Assembly: GCA_036500605.1 (NCBI GenBank)
Contig: DASYBU010000014.1
Span: forward strand, 62,001 to 126,000
Reading direction: 5' to 3'
Length of the DNA stretch: 64,000 nucleotides
Origin: JAFALK01 sp036500605
GTDB lineage: Bacteria > Pseudomonadota > Gammaproteobacteria > Burkholderiales > Burkholderiaceae_C
Within the stretch, counting starts at the first letter, position 1, and each line of letters opens with the position of its first letter. Under the pieces are notes generated by a model that searched no databases, was not told the origin of the DNA, and saw nothing but the letters and a program-made list of their open reading frames with translations. This document shows, in pieces, positions 52,730 through 61,404 of this stretch. The position numbers and the translations under genes were made by a program.

Positions 52730-52801
52730 GTCAGTTCTCCTTTAAGGTCAGTCAATTCTCCGCACCCCACAGTAGGCACCCTGCCGGCACGAAACAAGCC
52801 G

Positions 52802-52887
52802 AGCCCAGTGGAGACCGCAGAACCGGCTTTGCCGGGCTGCTGGTCTCGCCCCCTTGAGGGGGAGGCGCGAAGCGCTTCGGGGGTGGG
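52802..52887. repeat. Intergenic GC-rich palindromic spacer
   Basis: The 158 bases between bdhA and the acetoacetate decarboxylase gene hold nested imperfect hairpins. GGAGACCGCAG (about 52808) pairs loosely with CTGCTGGTCTC around 'ccggctttgccgg'. Next come CCCCCTTGAGGGGG and GCGCGAAGCGC. This composition matches the spacers often found between genes in Burkholderiales and the similar sequence at 23146-23280. It may help stabilise or end mRNA. Confidence 0.55.
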
Positions 52888-53637
52888 TCATTTCAGATAG
52901 TCGTGCTCGACGGTGCCGAGCGCGAGGGTCATGTCAGCGATGTAGTGCAGGGCCGACACCACTTCGAGCACCGGCAGATCGGCCACCGGCGCGAGCGCAT
53001 GCGAATGCAGCTCGAGCGAGGCCGGCCCGGTCCAGGCGCCCTTGATGATGTTGTCGACCATGTGATAGCGGACCAGCTCGCAGATGCGCGGCGTGCCGTC
53101 CACATGAGGAATGATCTTGAGCAGAAAGTTGGGCGCCGCGCAGGCCGCCGCCACCGTGGCCAGATCGACGGGCCTGTGCTTGAAGCCCATCGTGGCCGTG
53201 GCCACACGCACTTTGCCGTAATCGAGCGTGCCGACGAGCGTGTCGGTCTCATACGTGAACGAAGGCGAGGCCAGCTTCTTCGGGAAGCCCCAGAGCTCGC
53301 GCCCGCCGGCGATCGGCGGGTGGTCGTTCAGGAACATCGAGTGGACATAACTGCCCTTCTCGACGCCATTCTTGCCCTGGATCTGCACCGGGATGACCTG
53401 GCCCGACTCGGTGTAGTCGCCAAAGCCGGTGGAGTCGGGCATGCGGATGAACTCGTACTTGACGATCGGCTCGGTCACCTCCAGCGGCTCGGGCACCACG
53501 GCGCGCAACGCGTCCATATCAGTGCGGTAGGTGACGATCAAAAACTCGCGGTTGACGAAGCGGTAGGGGCCCGGCGGAAAGGCCGGCGAGGTCAGCGGCA
53601 TCGCGAAGGCGCGTTGCTTGAGGTCGGCGATGTTCAT
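52888..53637 (-). CDS. adc: Acetoacetate decarboxylase
   Basis: The 249-residue enzyme converts acetoacetate to acetone and carbon dioxide. The active-site segment GRELWGFPKKLASP (112-125) holds K120, equivalent to the Schiff-base lysine K115 of the clostridial enzyme, next to K121. 'DTLVGTLDYGKVRVATATMGFKHR' is nearly identical to the clostridial text. It lacks a signal peptide. It lies between patatin and bdhA on one strand, so it probably drains acetoacetate formed by BdhA. Confidence 0.93.
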   Translation of the reverse strand: MNIADLKQRAFAMPLTSPAFPPGPYRFVNREFLIVTYRTDMDALRAVVPEPLEVTEPIVKYEFIRMPDSTGFGDYTESGQVIPVQIQGKNGVEKGSYVHSMFLNDHPPIAGGRELWGFPKKLASPSFTYETDTLVGTLDYGKVRVATATMGFKHRPVDLATVAAACAAPNFLLKIIPHVDGTPRICELVRYHMVDNIIKGAWTGPASLELHSHALAPVADLPVLEVVSALHYIADMTLALGTVEHDYLK

Positions 53638-53684
53638 GCAGCTCCTTGTGGGTCTATCGTTTCAGCCACCATTCGTTTCAGCCA

Positions 53685-54866
53685 TCATTCGGCCGCGACA
53701 TGCGCTGTCGCCGGCTCGCATTCGGTGACGCCGACCGGCGGCGGCTTGGCCAGATGCTTGGCATGCGAGATCGTGCGGCGCATGTCGGCATGGCCGGCGT
53801 CCCAATGCTCGATCATCGAGGCGCGCGAGAACTCGTAGTCCTTCGAGTCCAGATCGCTGGCGCGGTCACGGTAGATCAGCTGGCGGATCTGCACCGGCGC
53901 TTCTTCGAGGCGCTTGCGCAGCAACAGCGCGTCTTCATCTTTTTGCAGATTGGCCGGTAGCCGATCGAGCAGCCGGGCCAGGGCCTCCATCAAGGGTTGC
54001 GTCTGCGTCGCGAGCTGCGTGTTGAGGTCGGTGCGGCTGGCATACATGATGTCCTTCTGCCGCTCCGTCACGCCCGAGATCGTCGTCGGCAGCGGGCCGC
54101 GCGCGTTGAACAGGTCGACCTGGTAGACCACCCAGGGCTCGCTGCGGTCGCGCCGCGAGAGCACCTCGGTCAGCGGCGTGTTCGAGACCACGCCGCCATC
54201 CCAGTAGTGGCGCCCTTCCACCATCACCGGCGCGAAGCCGGGCGGCAGCGCGCCGCTGGCCATCACATGCGCCGCGGTGATCGGGTGCTTGGCATCCTGG
54301 TTGCTGAAGTAACGCGATTCGCCGCTGCACACATCGACCGCGCCGACCATGAAGCGCAGCTGATCGCGCTCGGCATTGAGCCGCTTGAAATCAACCAACC
54401 GCTCCAGCGTGTCCCTCAGCGGCGAGGTGTCGTAATAGCTGAGCACCGGCGCGTTATTGCCCAGCAGCAGGGCCAGATCCTGGCGCGGCTTGAAGAAGCC
54501 CGGAATGCCCGTGAACATCGCGGCCTGCGCGCTGATCTGGTTCTGGAAGATCCGGCTGCCCCACCAGTTGGGCAGTTGCTGAGCGGGCTGCGAGGAGACC
54601 AGCTCCCAGAATTCACGCAGGCGATCGACCCGCTTCTCGGGCGCATTGCCGGCGATCAATGCCGAGTTGATGGCGCCGATCGAGACACCGGCCACCCATC
54701 GGGGCAGCACGTTCGCCTCGGCCATCGCCGAATAAGCGCCGGCTTGATAGGCTCCTAGAGCGCCGCCGCCTTGCAGCACCAGCGCACAAGGTGCGTGGCT
54801 CATGTCAGGGCCTGCTGCTGTCGCTGCTGCGCGCGTCTTGCGCTTCGTCGCCACCGTCATGGACAT
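53685..54866 (-). CDS. Patatin-like phospholipase with C-terminal DUF3734
   Basis: The 393-residue protein has the patatin core: oxyanion loop LQGGGALGAYQAG (31-43), nucleophile S62 in GVSIGAIN and the dyad D223 in WDGGVVSN. The C-terminal third (about 270-370) looks like the DUF3734 domain that goes with PHA/patatin proteins. It hydrolyses acyl or polyester bonds; related proteins are found near PHB genes. The ATG at 54860 is seven bases after an AGGAGG site and may be the true start; 54866 overlaps that site. Confidence 0.9.
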   Translation of the reverse strand: MSMTVATKRKTRAAATAAGPDMSHAPCALVLQGGGALGAYQAGAYSAMAEANVLPRWVAGVSIGAINSALIAGNAPEKRVDRLREFWELVSSQPAQQLPNWWGSRIFQNQISAQAAMFTGIPGFFKPRQDLALLLGNNAPVLSYYDTSPLRDTLERLVDFKRLNAERDQLRFMVGAVDVCSGESRYFSNQDAKHPITAAHVMASGALPPGFAPVMVEGRHYWDGGVVSNTPLTEVLSRRDRSEPWVVYQVDLFNARGPLPTTISGVTERQKDIMYASRTDLNTQLATQTQPLMEALARLLDRLPANLQKDEDALLLRKRLEEAPVQIRQLIYRDRASDLDSKDYEFSRASMIEHWDAGHADMRRTISHAKHLAKPPPVGVTECEPATAHVAAE

Positions 54867-55049
54867 CCCTCCTGTTGATGGACCGCCCCATCATGCCCAG
54901 TTCATGTTGCGGTTTCTTAAACCGGGCTTGATGGTCGGCGATATCGGAGGGTTATGACCAAACGCCTGCCTTCGGTCAATACGCCAATCGGCGCACATTG
55001 GCGTCGGAAAGAAGCGCGAATCGGCACAAAACCAGTGCCCGAAGAAGCC

Positions 55050-55234
55050 TCCGAACCCGCTGATGTCGGCGGATACGGGCCGGAACATGCCGGCTGCGCA
55101 CCGAGGTTTGTTGAGAAGACCTGCGTGCGCGCACACCTCGCCGAAGAACCCACTGCTGGAAGAAGCCGGAGTGTTCCTGGCCCTGACTGCCGACATAAGC
55201 GGGTTAGAGGCAGTTAGGGCCAGGGACGCTCCGG
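55050..55234. repeat. REP-like paired element, inverted copy
   Basis: This is the 26.2 kb element in the opposite direction. It starts with a loop and one arm (loop TCCGAACCCGCTGATGTC 55050-55067, arm 55068-55093), the other arm being lost. The internal sequence is shared, and a complete hairpin follows (arms 55166-55191 and 55209-55234; core CCTGGCCCTGACTGCC; loop GACATAAGCGGGTTAGA). The rest of the 54867-55291 gap holds the patatin upstream region, with a small repeat CGCCAAT/ATTGGCG (54983-55004), and no gene. Confidence 0.88.
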
Positions 55235-55291
55235 CTGGCCGCCACGGTCTCGGCAGGATGGCATTCCTGCCGGGAAACGGAGCTAGAAGAC

Positions 55292-55876
55292 CTAGCCGCG
55301 ATCGAACTTGAACACCGCCATGCTCGACATCAGATTCGGGAAGCGGCGCACTTCCTCACCATTCTGGATGCCGAAACTGTCCAGCACTCGCAACTCGTTC
55401 TTGCGGGCCAGCACCTCGAAGTCCGCATACGTGCCCACGCGGATGTTCGGCGTGTTGTACCACTCGTAAGGCAGCACGCGCGTGACCGGCATGCGGCCCA
55501 TCAGCACCTGCAGGCGATTGGGCCAGTGCGCGAAGTTGGGGAAGCTGACGATGCCGATGCGCCCGACGCGCGCCGTCTCGCGCAGCATGGCTTCGGTATT
55601 GCGCAGATGCTGCAGGGTTTCGAGCTGAAGCACCACATCGAAGCTCTGGTCTTCGAAGATGGAAAGCCCTTCCTCGAGGTTGAGCTGGATGACGTTGACG
55701 CCGCGCTTCACGCAGGCCAGCAGATTGGCGTCGTCAAGCTCCACGCCGTAACCGACGCAGCCCTTGTGTTCCTTCAGGTACGCCAGCAGCTCGCCCGTTC
55801 CGCAGCCCAGGTCCAGCACGCGCGAGCCTTGCGGCACGAGCGCCGCGATTCTTTCCATCACACCTTGCGCGCTCAT
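55292..55876 (-). CDS. metW: Methionine biosynthesis protein MetW
   Basis: The 194-residue SAM-dependent methyltransferase-fold protein has SAM loop 'SRVLDLGCGTGELLAYL' (19-35) and acidic 'GVELDDANL'. MetW pairs with MetX and is needed for its activity in several Proteobacteria. The start overlaps the metX stop (ATGA at 55873-55876), so translation is coupled. An upstream hairpin, CGGCAGGA/TCCTGCCG, lies just past its stop (55251-55272). Confidence 0.93.
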   Translation of the reverse strand: MSAQGVMERIAALVPQGSRVLDLGCGTGELLAYLKEHKGCVGYGVELDDANLLACVKRGVNVIQLNLEEGLSIFEDQSFDVVLQLETLQHLRNTEAMLRETARVGRIGIVSFPNFAHWPNRLQVLMGRMPVTRVLPYEWYNTPNIRVGTYADFEVLARKNELRVLDSFGIQNGEEVRRFPNLMSSMAVFKFDRG

Positions 55877-57003
55877 GCGAACTCTCCAGCCATGCGTTCA
55901 AAGTAGGCGCGCAAGGTGCCGTGATAACGCGGGTCATCGAGCAGGAAGGCATCGTGCCCGTGCGGCGCATCGATCTCCGCGTAGGAGACATCGAGCTTGT
56001 TGTCGAGCAGCGCTTTCACGATCTCTCGCGAACGGGCCGGCGAGAAGCGCCAGTCGGTCGTGAAGCTGGCCAGCAGATAACGGCACTTCGCAGCGGCAAA
56101 GGTGCGCGACAGATCGCCGCCATGCTCGCGCGCCGGGTCGAAGTAATCGAGCGCCCGGGTGATCAGCAGATACGTGTTGGCGTCGAAGTATTCGCTGAAC
56201 TTGTCGCCTTGATAGCGCAGATAACTTTCGATCTGGAACTCGATGTCCTGCGTCGAATAGCCGAGTTCGGCGGCGCGCATCTGGCGGCCGAACTTCTCCT
56301 CCATCACATCGTCGCTGAGGTAGGTGATGTGCCCGATCATGCGGGCCACGCGCAGGCCACGCTTGGGGATCGCGTTATGGCGGTAGAAATGCCCGCCGTG
56401 GAAATCGGGGTCGGTGATGATGGCGCGGCGCGCCACCTCGTTGAAGGCGATGTTCTGCGCCGACAGGCTCGGCGCCGTGGCAATCGCAATGCAATGGCGC
56501 AGGCGGTCTGCGTAGCGCAGCGACCAATCGAGCGCCTGCATGCCGCCCAGGCTGCCGCCGAGCACACCGGCCAGTTGCTGGATGCCCAGGCGATCGACCA
56601 CGCGCGCCTGCGCATCGACCCAATCCTGCACCGTCACCACCGGAAAGTCGGCGCCGTAGACATCGCCCGTGGCCGGGTTGATGTTCATGGGCCCGGTGGA
56701 GCCGAAGCAGGAGCCCGGGTTGTTGACGCCGATGACGAAGAACTTGTCGGTGTCGAGCGGCTTGCCGGGGCCGATCAGGTTGTCCCACCAGCCCTCGCTC
56801 TTGTCCTGGCCTTCATAAGTGCCCGCCACATGGTGGCTCGCGTTGAGCGCGTGGCAGACCAGGATGGCGTTGGACTTGTCGGCATTGAGCTGCCCGTAGG
56901 TCTCGACCTTCAGTTCATAGGCCGGCAGCGAATTGCCGCTGCGCAGCGGCAGCGGCTGATCGAATGTCAGCGTCTGCGGTGTGACGTGCCCCAAGCTGGC
57001 CAT
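55873..57003 (-). CDS. metX: Homoserine O-acyltransferase MetX
   Basis: The 376-residue alpha/beta-fold enzyme acylates homoserine with acetyl- or succinyl-CoA, the first step toward methionine. The nucleophile is S151 in GVLGGSLGGMQAL; the C-terminal 'DAPHGHDAFLLD' supplies the histidine, and the aspartate is near 310. Some proteobacterial MetX use succinyl-CoA; this sequence alone does not settle it. A TTG two codons before the ATG at 57003 is an alternative. It lies behind an apparent SAM-II riboswitch and terminator. Confidence 0.93.
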   Translation of the reverse strand: MASLGHVTPQTLTFDQPLPLRSGNSLPAYELKVETYGQLNADKSNAILVCHALNASHHVAGTYEGQDKSEGWWDNLIGPGKPLDTDKFFVIGVNNPGSCFGSTGPMNINPATGDVYGADFPVVTVQDWVDAQARVVDRLGIQQLAGVLGGSLGGMQALDWSLRYADRLRHCIAIATAPSLSAQNIAFNEVARRAIITDPDFHGGHFYRHNAIPKRGLRVARMIGHITYLSDDVMEEKFGRQMRAAELGYSTQDIEFQIESYLRYQGDKFSEYFDANTYLLITRALDYFDPAREHGGDLSRTFAAAKCRYLLASFTTDWRFSPARSREIVKALLDNKLDVSYAEIDAPHGHDAFLLDDPRYHGTLRAYFERMAGEFA

Positions 57004-57024
57004 GCCCAAGCCCTTTGCTTCGTA

Positions 57025-57066
57025 GAAAAAACAAAACCGGTGCCGCTGAAGAATGCGGACACCGGT
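57025..57066 (-). terminator. Leader terminator upstream of metX
   Basis: On the minus strand an arm, ACCGGTGTCCGC, pairs with GCGGCACCGGT around an eight-base loop and runs into TTTTGTTTTTT. It sits between the riboswitch and the metX start, so it would end transcription early when formed. One unpaired base splits the stem. Confidence 0.85.
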
Positions 57067-57072
57067 CGGGGC

Positions 57073-57165
57073 GCCCTCTTTAGCGGAATTTATAAGGCGC
57101 CCGCAAGTCGGAACAAATCGGCGCCAGTGGCAATTCTAAGCTCGGTTGAAATCAGCACGCCGTGA
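57073..57165 (-). promoter_or_regulatory. SAM-II (SAM-alpha) riboswitch controlling metX
   Basis: Minus-strand sequence contains the ordered SAM-II marks. The 5' arm (GGCGTGC) is followed by TGATTTCAACCG, then after a ~35-base variable insert CTTGC, GGGCGCC (the 3' arm pairing with GGCG), TTATAAATT and CGCTAAAGAGGG. The known structure has GCUGAUUUAACCG, UUGC, GCGCG, UAAAU and GCUAAAAAGGG in this order, so the core is recognised directly. SAM binding would shut metXW expression. Placement before metX is typical of the class. The insert is longer than in the minimal version. Confidence 0.85.
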
Positions 57166-57182
57166 GGGCAATGCTTCTGCTC

Positions 57183-57398
57183 TCACGTCAATTGAGCGCG
57201 CAAGCGTCTCACCACGGGCTCGCTTTCAATCCAGTGATGAATACCAGCATCGATAGCCGCCTCTCGCCGGTCCATTTCCAAGGCCCAGTCCTGCTCCCAA
57301 TCCAGGCGCTGGTTCATGAGACGAAGGAGATGCATTCTCTGCTCGACCGGAAGCGCGAGGACTTCGGCTGCCAAGATTTCAAATGGAATGGCCATCAT
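57183..57398 (-). CDS. Small addiction-module-antitoxin-like protein 1
   Basis: The 71-residue protein resembles the short 'putative addiction module component' family (PF09720): 'EILAAEVLALPVEQRMHLLRLMNQRLD' near the start, then 'WALEMDRREAAIDAGIHHWIE' and a final 'VVRRLRAQL'. These antitoxins usually pair with a RelE/ParE toxin, but no such toxin is next to it. It overlaps the next small gene by four bases (ATGA at 57395-57398). Confidence 0.65.
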   Translation of the reverse strand: MMAIPFEILAAEVLALPVEQRMHLLRLMNQRLDWEQDWALEMDRREAAIDAGIHHWIESEPVVRRLRAQLT

Positions 57399-57595
57399 GC
57401 GCCCGACTGGGGAGAACGTGCCAAACGCCGGGCCTTGGCAAATACCTCATCGGCATCGACAGCGTGCACTTCACCTCGCTCATATGCAGCCAGCCTTCGC
57501 TCAATCTCGGATTCCCACAACGCATCAAGCCCGGGAACCGAGGCTTCGGTGCTTGCCCGCTTTCCGATCGACGATTCGGTGCCATCGTTCGACAT
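57395..57595 (-). CDS. Small addiction-module-antitoxin-like protein 2
   Basis: The 66-residue protein has the C-terminal half of the same PF09720-like pattern: 'LDALWESEIERRLAAYERGEVHAVDADEVFAKARRLA'. The first 27 residues are polar and unlike the family. The ATG at 57595 is preceded by a ctccgg-type region 21 bases from the sppA stop. It and the overlapping gene both look like antitoxins, with no toxin seen in this window. Confidence 0.62.
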   Translation of the reverse strand: MSNDGTESSIGKRASTEASVPGLDALWESEIERRLAAYERGEVHAVDADEVFAKARRLARSPQSGA

Positions 57596-57615
57596 GGTTA
57601 TCTCCGGAGTGCGCC

Positions 57616-59475
57616 CTAAGGAGCCCCACACAAGCAATGCACGACCGCCCCGTACGGCTTGTCGCCACGCACTGTCTGCGAAAGGCTCGACAGTTCCTTG
57701 CCTGCCTGCACCAAAGCGGCCGGCGGCGTGAAACCGATCTGCGAGCGGATCGCTTCGCTGATGCTGGGCGCCAGCACGGCATCGAGGCTGTCGAGGAATT
57801 GCTCGAAACGACCAGGCTCCTTTTCCAGGTAGACGGGCTTGGTGTCGTCCTTCAGCTTGGCCAGCTTGTTGGTCTCGGCGAGGGCGTCACCGAGGCCGCC
57901 CATTTTGTCGACGAGGCCGCGCTCCAACGCCTGCGCGCCGGTCCACACGCGGCCCTGGGCGACGGCGTCGATCTGCGGCTGGGTGCGCTTGCGGGCCTTG
58001 GAGGCCAGCGTGGTGAATTGCAGGTAGGTGTGGTCGATACCGGCTTGAATGGAGGCGGCCAGGCGCGGGTCGAGCGGGCGGCGCGGATCAAAGCCGCCGG
58101 CCAGCCAGGTGGTGCCATAACCGCCCGTGTGGACTGACAGCTTGTCGAGCAGCTTGTCGGCCGTGGGCAGGATGGCGAACACGCCGATCGAGCCGGTAAC
58201 CGTGGACGGATCGGCCATGACGAGATCGGAGCTCATGCTGATCCAGTAGCCGCCCGAGGCCGCGACATCGCCCATCGAAACGACGACGGGCTTGCCGGCC
58301 TGCTTCGTCAGCTCAAGCTCGCGGCGCACGATCTCGCTGGCGAAGGCGCTGCCGCCGGGCGAGTTGACGCGCAGCAGCAGGCCTTTCACGTGGTCATCTT
58401 CGCGGGCCTGGCGGATCAGGCGGGCGGTGGAGTCGCCGCCGACGCGGCCGGGGCCGGCCTCGCCGTCGACGATCTCGCCTTCGGCCACGACCACGGCCAC
58501 ATGATCACCAAACACCGGCAGTTGCGGCTGGCGTTCCAGGTAGTCGAGCATGCCGACCTGGCGGAAGGTCTTGCCGCCTTCGGCCGTTGCGCCGCGCTTG
58601 ATCAGCAGCGCACGCACCTCGTCGCGGGTCTTGAGGCCGTCGATGAGCTTGGCCTGCAAGGCCATCTTGGCGGCGTCGCCGCCGGCTGCCGCCAGTTGCT
58701 CAGGCAGCGCGTCGATGCCGTGCATCAGCGAGCCGGCCGGCAGCTTGCGCGCCTTCTCGACGGTGCCGGTATAGCCGGCCCACAGGGCGTCGAGCAGATA
58801 ACGGTCAGCTTCCAGGGCGTCCTTCGAGGGGCCATTGCCCGTGTACGGCTCGCCAAAGCTCTTGAAGGCGCCGGCCTTGATCACATTGGCGGTCACGCCG
58901 ATGCGGTCCATCGCGTCCTTGTAATAGGTGCGGTAGCCGCCGAAGCCGGTGATCTGCACCATGCCCATCGGGTGCATGTAGATCTCGTTGGCCTGCGCGG
59001 CGAGGAAGTAGCCGCGCTGGCTGTAGCCGTCGCCGTAGGCCATGACCTGCTTGCCGCTGGCCTTGAAGCGCGTCAGCGCGGCGGCCACTTCGTGCAGGCT
59101 CGCCAGGCCGGCGGCCGAGAAGTCGTCAAGATCGAGCAGAACCGCGTTGATGTGCGGATCGGCCGCTGCCGTGTCCAGCGCCTGCAGCACATCGCGCAAG
59201 CGGGTTTCGCGCGGCACGTCATTGCCGCGCAGGTGCGCCAGCGCCACGCTGCGGGCCGAGGCGGAATACTGCTCGACCAGCGATCCGCTGATATTGAGCG
59301 TTAGCACGGTCTTGTCCAGCAAGGGCTTCGGGCCACGGGTGAGCAGGCCCCAGACGATCCAGATGATCAGGACCAGCAGCAGCAGGTTGAAGATCGCGCG
59401 GCGCGTGCCGTCGAGAAACCACCAGACCTTGGCGGCCAGCCAGCCCACCGGCTTGAAAAACGACTTGACGCTCAT
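57616..59475 (-). CDS. sppA: Signal peptide peptidase SppA (67 kDa type)
   Basis: The 619-residue inner-membrane serine protease has an N-terminal helix (about 29-44) and two tandem S49 domains. The Lys/Ser dyad is split between the domains, as in E. coli: K205 in GAFKSFGEPYT and S407 in GDVAASGGYW (E. coli K209 and S409). It degrades leftover signal peptides. The ATG at 59475 is used because upstream sequence is not family-like. Two small antitoxin-like genes follow on the same strand. Confidence 0.95.
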   Translation of the reverse strand: MSVKSFFKPVGWLAAKVWWFLDGTRRAIFNLLLLVLIIWIVWGLLTRGPKPLLDKTVLTLNISGSLVEQYSASARSVALAHLRGNDVPRETRLRDVLQALDTAAADPHINAVLLDLDDFSAAGLASLHEVAAALTRFKASGKQVMAYGDGYSQRGYFLAAQANEIYMHPMGMVQITGFGGYRTYYKDAMDRIGVTANVIKAGAFKSFGEPYTGNGPSKDALEADRYLLDALWAGYTGTVEKARKLPAGSLMHGIDALPEQLAAAGGDAAKMALQAKLIDGLKTRDEVRALLIKRGATAEGGKTFRQVGMLDYLERQPQLPVFGDHVAVVVAEGEIVDGEAGPGRVGGDSTARLIRQAREDDHVKGLLLRVNSPGGSAFASEIVRRELELTKQAGKPVVVSMGDVAASGGYWISMSSDLVMADPSTVTGSIGVFAILPTADKLLDKLSVHTGGYGTTWLAGGFDPRRPLDPRLAASIQAGIDHTYLQFTTLASKARKRTQPQIDAVAQGRVWTGAQALERGLVDKMGGLGDALAETNKLAKLKDDTKPVYLEKEPGRFEQFLDSLDAVLAPSISEAIRSQIGFTPPAALVQAGKELSSLSQTVRGDKPYGAVVHCLCGAP

Positions 59476-59611
59476 GTCTTGCCCATTCAGGAAAAGGATG
59501 CGCGATTTTGCGGCATGCGCGAGACAAAGGCTCAAAGTCACGTCAACCCCGATCGATCCCCGCACAGGCTGGGCGTAGCATGCCGCCACCACTGCCTAGG
59601 AAGGGCTCGCC

Positions 59612-61270
59612 ATGCTGGCTTGGCTGAAACGTTTCGATCAACATTTCCCTTTGCGTTACACCACCTGGCTGGCCTGCGCCGTGCTGACCCTCGTGTTCGC
59701 GCTGGTCTGGGTGCTCAAGGGCCTGGAAGGCGCGGTGCCGACGCTGTTGTTCGCCTTCCTGACGGTGGTGGGCTTCCGCGATTCCACGCAGACCAAACGC
59801 TCGGTGCTGCGCAACTATCCCGTGATCGGGCACGTGCGCTTCCTGCTCGAGTTCATCCGGCCCGAGATCCGCCAGTACTTTCTGGAAGGCGACAACGAGG
59901 CCGCGCCCTTCTCACGCACGCAGCGCTCGCTCGTCTACCAGCGCGCCAAGGGCGACCCCGACAAGCGGCCCTTCGGCACGCAGATGGATGTGGGCGCGGG
60001 CGGCTATGAGTGGATCAACCATTCGCTGCAGCCCACGCAGATTGCCTCGCCCGATTTCCGCATCACGATCGGCGCGAGCCGCGCCCAGCCCTATTCGGCC
60101 AGCGTGTTCAACATCTCGGCGATGAGCTTCGGCGCGCTCAGCGCCAACGCGATCATGTCCTTGAACAAGGGCGCCAAACTCGGCCATTTCGCGCATGACA
60201 CCGGCGAGGGCTCGATCAGCCAGCACCACCGCGTGCACGGCGGCGACCTGATCTGGGAGATCGGCTCCGGCTACTTCGGCTGCCGCAATGACGACGGCAG
60301 TTTCAACGCCGAGAAGTTCACCACGAACGCGCTCGACCCGCAGGTCAAGATGATCGAGCTCAAGCTGAGCCAGGGCGCCAAGCCCGGCCACGGCGGCGTG
60401 CTGCCCGGCGCCAAGGTGACGGCCGAGATTGCCGCCGCGCGCGGCGTGCCGATCGGGCGCGACTGCATCTCGCCGGCCTCGCACAGCGCCTTCAGCACAC
60501 CGATCGAGATGATGCGGTTCATCGAGCGCTTGCGCGAGCTCTCGGGCGGCAAGCCGGTCGGCTTCAAGCTCTGCATCGGCCATCCCTGGGAATGGTTCGC
60601 GCTGACCAAGGCGATGCTGGAAACCGGCATAACGCCTGACTTCATCGTCGTCGACGGCGCCGAGGGCGGCACGGGAGCGGCACCGCTGGAGTTCACCGAC
60701 CATGTGGGCGCGCCGCTGCAGGAAGGGCTGATGCTGGTCCACAACACGCTGGTGGGCCTGAATCTGCGCGACAAGATCCGTATCGGCTGCGCCGGCAAGG
60801 TGATCAGCGCCTTCGACATCGCGCGGCTGATGGCGCTCGGTGCCGACTGGTGCAATGCCGCACGCGGCTTCATGTTCGCGCTCGGCTGCATCCAGGCCCA
60901 GGCCTGCCACACGGGCCACTGCCCGACCGGCGTCTCCACGCAGGACCAGAACCGCCAGCAGGCGCTGGTCGTGCCCGACAAGGCCGAGCGCGTGTATCGC
61001 TTCCATGAGCAGACGCTCGAAGCCCTGCGCGAGCTGCTGCAGGCCGCCGGCGTGATGCATCCGGGCGATCTGAGCGCCGCGCACATCGTGCACCGCATCA
61101 ACCGGCATGAGGTGCGGCTGCTCACGCACCTGCTGCCGTTTGTAAAGCCGGGCTCCTTGCTGGAAGGCGAGCTGCCGGGCAATGTGTTCCGCGTTTACTG
61201 GCCGATTGCCGATGCGAACACGTTCGCGCCGACAGGCCCCATTCACAGCCCGGACATTGCGGCGGCATAA
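59612..61270 (+). CDS. FMN-binding glutamate synthase family protein
   Basis: The 552-residue protein has two N-terminal membrane helices (about 17-36 and 41-57). A glutamate-synthase-like FMN/Fe-S barrel follows: 'FNISAMSFGALSANAIMSLN', 'KPGHGGVLPGAKV' and 'VDGAEGGTGAAPLEF', with a cysteine motif GCIQAQACHTGHCPTG near 430. The cysteines should bind a 3Fe-4S or similar cluster. It lacks the glutaminase and other parts of full GltB. The physiological substrate is unknown. Divergent from sppA with 136 bases between. Confidence 0.92.
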   Translation: MLAWLKRFDQHFPLRYTTWLACAVLTLVFALVWVLKGLEGAVPTLLFAFLTVVGFRDSTQTKRSVLRNYPVIGHVRFLLEFIRPEIRQYFLEGDNEAAPFSRTQRSLVYQRAKGDPDKRPFGTQMDVGAGGYEWINHSLQPTQIASPDFRITIGASRAQPYSASVFNISAMSFGALSANAIMSLNKGAKLGHFAHDTGEGSISQHHRVHGGDLIWEIGSGYFGCRNDDGSFNAEKFTTNALDPQVKMIELKLSQGAKPGHGGVLPGAKVTAEIAAARGVPIGRDCISPASHSAFSTPIEMMRFIERLRELSGGKPVGFKLCIGHPWEWFALTKAMLETGITPDFIVVDGAEGGTGAAPLEFTDHVGAPLQEGLMLVHNTLVGLNLRDKIRIGCAGKVISAFDIARLMALGADWCNAARGFMFALGCIQAQACHTGHCPTGVSTQDQNRQQALVVPDKAERVYRFHEQTLEALRELLQAAGVMHPGDLSAAHIVHRINRHEVRLLTHLLPFVKPGSLLEGELPGNVFRVYWPIADANTFAPTGPIHSPDIAAA

Positions 61271-61404
61271 CGGATTACGCGCGCGGCTGTCCTACAAGCG
61301 ACAGTCGCGTCCCCGGCTTGCGGGGACGCTCGGTCAAGGGGGTGTTTTCAGGGGACACGCCGCGCACAATGCGACGACATTTTCTGAAGTATTGACGCCC
61401 ATAA

